Shown here: positions 21,778 to 25,865 of the stretch, piece by piece
How positions within the stretch are numbered: the first letter of the stretch is position 1
How the letters are laid out: each line of letters begins with the position of its first letter
NCBI GenBank assembly: GCA_900549015.1
Contig: URMH01000036.1
Span: 1-25,865, forward strand
Reading direction: 5' to 3'
Origin: an uncultured Blautia sp.
GTDB taxonomy: Bacteria > Bacillota > Clostridia > Lachnospirales > Lachnospiraceae
Length of the DNA: 25,865 nt
Position numbers and translations under genes: made by a program
The notes under the pieces: model-generated
What the model saw: only the letters and a program-made list of their open reading frames with translations
The model's database searches: none
What the model was told of the DNA's origin: nothing

Positions 21778-22605
21778 CTAATATAACTTGTTAATTACAT
21801 CTTCTGAAATTTTAAATGTGTGTTCAGGTGCTGGAAAGCTTCCCTGTTTAGTTTCTTCTATATATGCAGCAAAGGCTTCTTTCATTACATCTCCTACCTT
21901 TGCGAATTGTTTTACGAATTTAGGTGTAAAGTCAGAGACCATTCCAAGCATGTCCTGATAAACGAGAATCTGTCCATCGCAGCCAGATCCTGCACCTATT
22001 CCTATTGTAGGAATATTAATGCTTTCAGAAATAATTTCCGCTAATTTTGCAGGTACGCATTCCAAAACAATCGCAAATGCTCCTGCTTCTTCAACAGCTT
22101 TTGCCTCTTCAATGAGTTTCTTTGCTCCCTCTTCACTTTTTCCCTGAACTTTAAAGCCTCCAAAAACGTTCACTGACTGAGGTGTAAGTCCAATATGTGC
22201 CATAACAGGAATTGAAGCAGCTGTAATAGCTTTAATCTGTGGACAAACAGAGGCTCCACCTTCTAGCTTTACTGCTTGACATCTTCCTTCTTTCATAAGT
22301 CTTCCTGCGTTATACATGGCCTCTTCAACTGAAACTTGATATGACATAAACGGCATATCTCCAACTACTAAGGCATCTTTGGCACCTCTTGTAACTGCTC
22401 TTGTATGGTGAATCATATCTTCCATTGTTACCGGCAAAGTATTTTCGTATCCGAGCATAACCATGCCAAGAGAATCTCCAACGAGAATACCGTTAATACC
22501 TGACTGATCCATCAATTTAGCTGTCGAATAGTCATAGGCTGTCAGCATTGTAATCTTATCGCCCTTAACCTTCTGTTCTTTAAAAGTGGATACTGTGTTT
22601 TTCAT
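21778..22605 (-). CDS. panB: 3-methyl-2-oxobutanoate hydroxymethyltransferase
   Basis: PanB adds a hydroxymethyl group from methylene-THF to ketoisovalerate, giving ketopantoate. The 275-residue TIM-barrel protein begins TVSTFKEQKVKGDKITMLTAYDYSTA. It has the metal/substrate residues GDSLGMVMLGY, VGDMPFMSYQ, KLEGG and MAHIGLTPQS. Its ATG has GGAGGTAATT in front and lies inside the last 26 bases of the upstream DUF2520 gene, so the two are tightly coupled. Confidence 0.97.
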   Translation of the reverse strand: MKNTVSTFKEQKVKGDKITMLTAYDYSTAKLMDQSGINGILVGDSLGMVMLGYENTLPVTMEDMIHHTRAVTRGAKDALVVGDMPFMSYQVSVEEAMYNAGRLMKEGRCQAVKLEGGASVCPQIKAITAASIPVMAHIGLTPQSVNVFGGFKVQGKSEEGAKKLIEEAKAVEEAGAFAIVLECVPAKLAEIISESINIPTIGIGAGSGCDGQILVYQDMLGMVSDFTPKFVKQFAKVGDVMKEAFAAYIEETKQGSFPAPEHTFKISEDVINKLY

Positions 22606-23473
22606 TTTTAATTACCTCCGTCATCTTCAAATAGTCACTGTCTAAATGTTTTTCCTGTGCAATACTGAGAAGCTTTTCTGAAAGCAAAAGATATATCATC
22701 TCATATCCCACCTTTTCCTCAGACTCGTTTATCCATGCTGCCTTAATAGCTTCAATGTGTTTTGTGATAGTCGACAAATCATTTCGCTCAACAGGACCTG
22801 TGAGGGCAGCCGCAACTCCTTTTTCTGCCAATGTGTCGGCATTTCCAGTAAACAAAGGCACTAAGGCTTTCTTTGCATCTTTTTTATCAAAGCCGCATTT
22901 TACAAGCATTTCAGCCCCCACTTGAAAAAGTCCGTTTACGAGATTGCTTACAACTACTGCACCGCAGTGGTAAAGAGATTTATTTTCCGCTCCCATTGCG
23001 ATTACCTTATTTCCTGCTCGCTCAAAGATACTCTTAATCTCATCTAGATTCTCTGCCGAACCCTCCACAGTAAAATAAGCCTTATTCAAGTGTTTCCATG
23101 ATTCGCACTTATCACTTATTGCATATAGGGGATGTACCGAATAGATATTTGCACCGAGGTTTTCACCATCAAAAAAAACGGTTGATGAAATCGAACCGCT
23201 GCAATGACAAATATTTTTATTTTTAATATCCAGATTCTTCATATAATCCCATACTTTGCTTATCTGTCCATCAGGCACAGTAATAAACAGGGTATCACTG
23301 TCACTTAAGATATCCTCTATACTCTTATATAGTTTTGTGTTAGTAAAATCTGCTGCTGATTTAGCTGATTCCGGTGATTTGCTGAAGTAACCCGTAATCT
23401 CTACGCCGTTTTCCTTCAGGTATTTTCCAAGGGAAAATCCTACTTTCCCCGCTCCGATAAATCCTGCTCTCAT
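22580..23473 (-). CDS. panG: Rossmann/DUF2520 reductase, probable PanG-type ketopantoate reductase
   Basis: I choose ATG 23473 (MRAGFIGAGKVG), which has AAAGGAGTGATCG upstream; the longer frame adds unrelated residues. The 297-residue protein has an NAD(P)-binding Rossmann fold with GxGxxG at G7-G9-G12. It continues with LFITVPDGQI and HCSGS, and then a helical DUF2520 domain (HCGAVVVSNLVNGLF; KALVPLFTGNADTL; ALTGPVERND). This architecture is that of PanG, described in Francisella as a ketopantoate reductase that replaces PanE. It is first in an operon otherwise holding panB, panC and panD, which lacks panE. The assignment thus rests on family plus context. Confidence 0.8.
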   Translation of the reverse strand: MRAGFIGAGKVGFSLGKYLKENGVEITGYFSKSPESAKSAADFTNTKLYKSIEDILSDSDTLFITVPDGQISKVWDYMKNLDIKNKNICHCSGSISSTVFFDGENLGANIYSVHPLYAISDKCESWKHLNKAYFTVEGSAENLDEIKSIFERAGNKVIAMGAENKSLYHCGAVVVSNLVNGLFQVGAEMLVKCGFDKKDAKKALVPLFTGNADTLAEKGVAAALTGPVERNDLSTITKHIEAIKAAWINESEEKVGYEMIYLLLSEKLLSIAQEKHLDSDYLKMTEVIKNEKHSIHF

Positions 23474-23575
23474 ATCGATCACTCCTTTCTGGGAAGTGAC
23501 AATCATGAAAATCTGCATGGATGAGGTCTCGTTCAAACTGATATAATCCTCATGGTTTAAAAATAAAAAATATGT

Positions 23576-23605
23576 GGTATAGTTTCTGTTCGAATACTAT
23601 CTACC
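23576..23605. promoter_or_regulatory. Imperfect inverted repeat at the pan transcription start
   Basis: GGTATAGTTTC (23576-23586) and GAATACTATCTACC (23592-23605) form an imperfect inverted repeat overlapping and following the predicted start of the pan transcript. It could be an operator or a leader hairpin. No regulator gene is adjacent. Confidence 0.3.
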
Positions 23606-23609
23606 CATT

Positions 23610-23638
23610 ACTATAGCACCTATTTAAGTGATTGTACA
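23610..23638 (-). promoter_or_regulatory. Promoter of the pan operon
   Basis: On the minus strand -35 TGTACA (23633-23638), a 17-bp spacer and an extended -10 TGCTATAGT (hexamer 23610-23615) lead into the panG gene. The leader would be about 130 nt. Confidence 0.6.
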
Positions 23639-23641
23639 GAG

Positions 23642-23687
23642 AAAAAAATAAGGCACCACTCTAACTAATTTATCATTAAAGTGATGC
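23642..23687 (-). terminator. Terminator upstream of the pan promoter
   Basis: An 8-bp stem GCATCACT/AGTGGTGC (one G-U pair; 23680-23687 and 23653-23660) is followed on the minus strand by a TTATTTTTTT run. It insulates the pan promoter from leftward transcription and suggests that something on the minus strand just to the right is transcribed. Confidence 0.6.
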
Positions 23688-23701
23688 TAATATAAATCGT
23701 G

Positions 23702-23905
23702 TTATTTAGCTTTTCTGTATTTAATCATTTTCACAATCTGAATTATCAAAGTCGGGATAAAAATATAAAGCATGACAAAACACTTCTTCATTTTTCGCTT
23801 GATTACCCACCACAGAAAAGAAAGAACCCTGTAAAGAGCCTTACCACCATTGGTGGTGCTTTGCACTCTTGATTGGGCTTTTTGTTTGCTGTATCTTTCA
23901 TGCAA
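23702..23905 (-). CDS. Hypothetical small membrane protein (up to 67 aa)
   Basis: The open frame could begin at TTG 23905 (67 residues) or at an internal ATG giving 29 residues (MKKCFVMLYIFIPTLIIQI, then a basic tail). Neither start has a good ribosome site. The C-terminal part is one clear hydrophobic segment, and a terminator follows the stop by 15 bases, which favours real transcription. A second frame from ATG 23898 (MKDTANKKPNQECK) also reads like the start of a small protein, so a frameshift is possible. No family recognised. Confidence 0.3.
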   Translation of the reverse strand: MHERYSKQKAQSRVQSTTNGGKALYRVLSFLWWVIKRKMKKCFVMLYIFIPTLIIQIVKMIKYRKAK

Positions 23906-23964
23906 GAGGAAAATTAAAGCCCTCTATTCCATTTCTCTGAAGATTTGGAAAGGAAAGGTGAGTA

Positions 23965-24261
23965 ATGATGGAACAGACCATGAATTATGTAAAACCGGAA
24001 CTGATTGTTGTAGCAGTGGTACTGTATTTTATTGGAACTGGACTGAAATAGTCTCAGACAGTAAAGGATAAGTACATCCCACTTATTTTAGGCGGTATTG
24101 GCATTGTATTGTGTGCAGTGTGGGTGATTGCATCTTGCCCGATCAGTACCGGACAGGAGATTGCAATGGCGGTATTTACAGCAATCGTACAGGGGATTTT
24201 AGTGGCTGGTCTGAGTACATATGTGAATCAGGCAATTAAGCAGATGCATAAGGAAGAATAA
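23965..24261 (+). pseudogene. Phage holin (Hol44/phage_holin_5-like) interrupted by an amber codon
   Basis: A 98-codon frame starts at ATG 23965 with a good ribosome site (GAAAGGTGAGTA). It encodes a holin: MNYVKPELIVVAVVLYFIGTG as first TM, then DKYIPLILGGIGIVLCAVW. A C-terminal amphipathic TM (FTAIVQGILVAGLSTYVN) and the tail KQMHKEE follow. A single in-frame TAG stands at 24049-24051, where relatives usually have a Lys or Gln codon. Everything after it stays in frame. The holin is therefore probably dead, unless TAG is read through. It marks this stretch as a prophage remnant; no lysin gene follows. Confidence 0.7.
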
Positions 24262-24267
24262 AATAGA

Positions 24268-24296
24268 TTGAACCATGAAGAAAAGCATGGTATGAT
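24268..24296 (+). promoter_or_regulatory. Promoter of the type I toxin mRNA
   Basis: -35 TTGAAC (24268-24273), a 17-bp spacer and -10 TATGAT (24291-24296) with an extended TGG. The spacer contains CCATG...CATGG. It gives a leader of about 60 nt before the toxin ATG. Confidence 0.65.
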
Positions 24297-24362
24297 AAAA
24301 AACAGAACAACCGTGTTACAGGGTGGCTGACCTCTATTCTACATAGAATGGGGGTGGTGCTG

Positions 24363-24446
24363 ATGGACAAGAAACCGTTTGATTTTAAAGATCTTATGGC
24401 ATTTGGAATGTTCATTCTGGCATTCGTATTTACGTTTATCAGATAA
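24363..24446 (+). CDS. Putative holin-like / Fst-type type I toxin (27 aa)
   Basis: The 27-residue peptide MDKKPFDFKDLMAFGMFILA continues to FVFTFIR: a polar start, one membrane helix and a basic end. This closely resembles the holin-like toxin (Hol-Tox/Fst) peptides found in Lachnospiraceae. The ribosome site GGGGGTGG lies six bases upstream; an in-frame ATG five codons earlier (24348) is possible. The gene has its own promoter. Its leader shares GGGTGGC and ATTCTA with the region beyond the stop, and an antisense transcript converges on it: the arrangement of par/Fst type I modules, where the RNA blocks translation. Overproduced peptides of this type damage the membrane. Confidence 0.7.
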   Translation: MDKKPFDFKDLMAFGMFILAFVFTFIR

Positions 24447-24460
24447 TGTTTTGAGCATAG

Positions 24461-24560
24461 AAAAACCACCCTCTAAACTTTGACCGAGTGCCGAGGGTGG
24501 CAATTCTATGATTTGTCACTAATGCTATGAGGTCAACCCCTTGTGGGCGGTTGTTCCTTT
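24461..24560 (-). ncRNA. Antisense antitoxin RNA of the type I module (predicted)
   Basis: A minus-strand promoter at 24567-24595 would start a transcript near 24560. It would end at a hairpin CCACCCTC/GAGGGTGG (24493-24500 paired with 24466-24473) followed by TTTTT (24465-24461). The resulting RNA of about 100 nt carries the complements of GGGTGGC (24495-24501) and ATTCTA (24503-24508). Both also occur in the toxin leader (24321-24327, 24336-24341), so it can pair with the toxin mRNA at both places. This mirrors the DRa/DRb repeats of the par locus. The RNA is predicted only. Confidence 0.55.
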
Positions 24561-24595
24561 GAATATAATATACCATTTTTAACAAGGTTATTCAA
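24541..24595. promoter_or_regulatory. Overlapping divergent promoters
   Basis: Plus strand: -35 TTGTGG (24541-24546), 17 bp, -10 TATAAT (24564-24569), serving the gene at 24622. Minus strand: -35 TTGAAT (24590-24595), 17 bp, -10 TATATT (24567-24572) with an extended TGG, serving the antisense RNA. The two -10 boxes overlap, so only one direction can be used at a time. A second possible minus-strand -35, TTGACC, lies at 24531-24536. Confidence 0.6.
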
Positions 24596-24621
24596 GAAAA
24601 AAGTGAAAGTGGGTGGTTTGC

Positions 24622-24894
24622 ATGGCAGTATTAAAAGCGTCAGATAATTCCGAAATGATTATTTCTTGTAAATGTGGATGTGATGATGGGCTTAGGATCA
24701 AAATAGAAAAAGATGAAGAAGATTATTGTTTTATGACTTATTTAAGCGGAAACTGGTATAAGGAGCAGGCGGGATTTATTAAAAAGTTAAAGAAAATTTG
24801 GGCTATCATACGGAATAAGGATTTTTATTATTCTGAAATTATACTCAATAAGAAAGATTGGGAAGAGTATAAAAAGTGGATTAATGAAAAATGA
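24622..24894 (+). CDS. Hypothetical protein, 90 aa, with CxCxC start
   Basis: I choose ATG 24622 with GGGTGG five bases upstream; a GTG three codons earlier is possible. The 90-residue soluble protein begins AVLKASDNSEMIISCKCGCDDG, continues IKIEKDEEDYCFMTYLSGNWY and ends with basic helices (FIKKLKKIWAIIRNKD, KKDWEEYKKWINEK). The CKCGC cluster could bind metal. It has its own promoter and a terminator 15 bp downstream, so it is a one-gene unit. I do not recognise a characterised family, though similar proteins occur on Firmicute mobile DNA. Confidence 0.65.
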   Translation: MAVLKASDNSEMIISCKCGCDDGLRIKIEKDEEDYCFMTYLSGNWYKEQAGFIKKLKKIWAIIRNKDFYYSEIILNKKDWEEYKKWINEK

Positions 24895-24909
24895 AAAAAT
24901 ATTATCAAG

Positions 24910-24935
24910 AGAGCTTGGAAACAGGCTCTTTTTTA
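24910..24935 (+). terminator. Terminator of the 90-aa gene
   Basis: AGAGC (24910-24914) pairs with GCTCT (24925-24929), followed by a T-run of six. It lies 15 bp past the stop codon. Confidence 0.7.
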
Positions 24936-24974
24936 CTTTATAGGAAAGTTCGATATTTGTTAGATTCATGAATG

Positions 24975-24998
24975 AAAAAAGCCCGCATAAAAGCGAGC
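24975..24998 (-). terminator. Terminator of the small acidic gene
   Basis: On the minus strand GCTCGC pairs with GCGGGC (one mismatch) around TTTTAT and is followed by TTTTTT. It lies about 20 bp past the stop of the 58-residue gene. The two terminators here face each other. Confidence 0.65.
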
Positions 24999-25019
24999 AT
25001 GATAAAGAGATGGCACTGG

Positions 25020-25196
25020 TTAAAAGATATAAAAACCTTCTACACCAGCCTCATCGGAAAATAAGTCATCTTCATTTAAGAAATAATCCATATCCAGAAG
25101 TTCATCTTCGCTCATATTGCGAATGTCCTCAGATGTGAATCCTTCCGGTGGATGATCCATGTATTTTTTGCGTAATTCCTCGATATTAGGTTTCAT
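25020..25196 (-). CDS. Small acidic hypothetical protein (58 aa)
   Basis: The ATG at 25196 has a strong ribosome site (AAGGAGGACAAG); the longer frame to 25250 begins in hydrophobic read-out and lacks one. The 58 residues (MKPNIEELRKKYMDHPPEGF, then SEDIRNMSEDELLDMDYFL and an acidic tail) are strongly acidic and helical at the start. The gene follows the transposase fragment by 50 bp on the same strand and has its own terminator. It may be a passenger of the IS91-like element. Function unknown. Confidence 0.6.
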   Translation of the reverse strand: MKPNIEELRKKYMDHPPEGFTSEDIRNMSEDELLDMDYFLNEDDLFSDEAGVEGFYIF

Positions 25197-25246
25197 GTTC
25201 TTGTCCTCCTTACAGAGGATTATAGCATAGAATATAAAAAAAGAAA

Positions 25247-25810
25247 TCATGCAGAAGAACGTTTTCCGAGAGAGTTGGACATTACTTTCTCATAGAGTTC
25301 TTCGAGAGGTACGCGTTTGTGTTTGTAATAAAGTTCAAGTAACACCATTTTGTGTTTGCAATCGGGACATTCTAAAGGATCATAGCCAAAGGAGAGCAGG
25401 ATGGCGGTCCTCCATTGATTGAAATTTCGATAAATACGATGCTTATTTTTAGAAATCGCGCGAAAAAGGGTTTTATCGATTTCCCTGTGTCTGGCATATA
25501 AGCCGCCATATCGAATCATTTTGAAGTGTTTCTCGGGGATATGGCGGATTAATCTTTTGATGAAATCAATGGCAGGAAGAGTTTCTTCTATGTATTTATT
25601 ATCCTCATGGTGATTGTAATGGAAAGTAACAGTATCCCCATCATAGTTGTCGATTCTGGATGTAGCAATGACAGGACGGCCAAGATAACGCCCGATGTAT
25701 TTGATAACGTTCTTAGGGTCACAAAGATTCGGTTTTGCATAAACGTAGAATCCTTGTTTATGTTCACGGTAATATCTGGATTTCACATTTTTAAACGAAG
25801 GACCAATGAT
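25247..25810 (-). pseudogene. IS91-type transposase, C-terminal fragment
   Basis: About 179 residues match the C-terminal half of IS91-family (Y2/HUH-type, rolling-circle) transposases: GFYVYAKPNLCDPKNVIKYI, GRYLGRPVIATSRIDNYD, YGGLYARHREIDK, and a terminal zinc-ribbon-like CPDCKHKMVLLELYYKHKR. The usual start, with its N-terminal Cys-rich zinc ribbon and HUH motif, is missing. An in-frame TGA lies at about 25818, and no other frame up to the window edge continues the family sequence. The GTG at 25786 lacks a ribosome site. This is a broken copy. Confidence 0.75.
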
Positions 25811-25865
25811 CCAATGTCATTTAGTTAAGACATTAAGCAGATGTATTCCTATCAGGCAGAGGTAG

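Noticed and set aside
23850..24071. 73-codon plus-strand frame overlapping the holin start
   Set aside because: The holin frame has the ribosome site and the family sequence; this frame reads out of phase through it.
24236..24469. 77-codon minus-strand frame opposite the toxin
   Set aside because: It covers the toxin gene and its promoter in antisense and has no ribosome site. The antisense transcript here is better explained as a short RNA.
1..25865. CRISPR arrays, tRNA or rRNA genes inside the window
   Set aside because: No regularly spaced identical repeats with spacers and no cloverleaf or conserved rRNA stretches were recognised by eye on either strand.

Overview
The window looks like chromosomal DNA of a gut Clostridia bacterium, most likely family Lachnospiraceae (Blautia/Dorea/Mediterraneibacter-like). 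The housekeeping proteins (RadA, ClpC, Pur enzymes, PyrE, FprA) read as clostridial. Strong AGGAGG ribosome sites, TTGACA/TATAAT promoters, and families typical of Lachnospiraceae (DUF4230, M29 peptidases with a long N-terminal part, VanZ) agree. The genus is inferred; no rRNA gene lies inside the window. Almost all genes are on the minus strand.

Layout. 1-1060 is non-coding: three tandem leftward promoters that probably drive an rRNA operon outside the window, a degenerate repeat of about 52 bp, and a triple-hairpin element. 1064-2123 is a small divergent locus: a ribbon-helix-helix protein facing a 32-residue membrane peptide and a DUF4230 protein across a 16-bp inverted repeat. 2188-2828 is a MerR regulator with a frame-shifted peptidoglycan-binding-like tail. 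3032-7769 is a stress/repair operon (GntR/YtrA-type regulator, clpC, a conserved small protein, radA). 7924-14214 is a purine operon, purE-purM-purN-purD, running on into an A-type flavoprotein, an AlkD-like repair protein and an SseB-domain protein, with a good promoter and terminator. 14258-18557 is a tight cluster: pyrE, a 50-residue membrane peptide, a VanZ protein, a three-helix membrane protein, an HD phosphohydrolase and an M29 aminopeptidase.

From 18600 rightward the content changes to accessory DNA. A complete Tn916-type tyrosine integrase ends about 90 bp upstream of pyrE. It is followed by AT-rich remnants, then a complete four-gene pantothenate operon (panG-like DUF2520 reductase, panB, panC, panD) with its own promoter. 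Beyond that are prophage and mobile debris: a holin gene interrupted by an amber codon, an Fst/Hol-Tox-like type I toxin with a convergent antisense RNA, a small cytoplasmic protein, a small acidic protein, and the C-terminal half of an IS91-type transposase.

Functional logic. The left two-thirds is ordinary nucleotide metabolism and stress housekeeping. The right third is a mobile or decayed island whose valuable cargo is de novo pantothenate (coenzyme A precursor) synthesis. The reductase step there appears to be supplied by a PanG-type enzyme instead of PanE. The least-described pieces are the RHH/DUF4230 locus, the type I toxin locus and the pan island next to the integrase.
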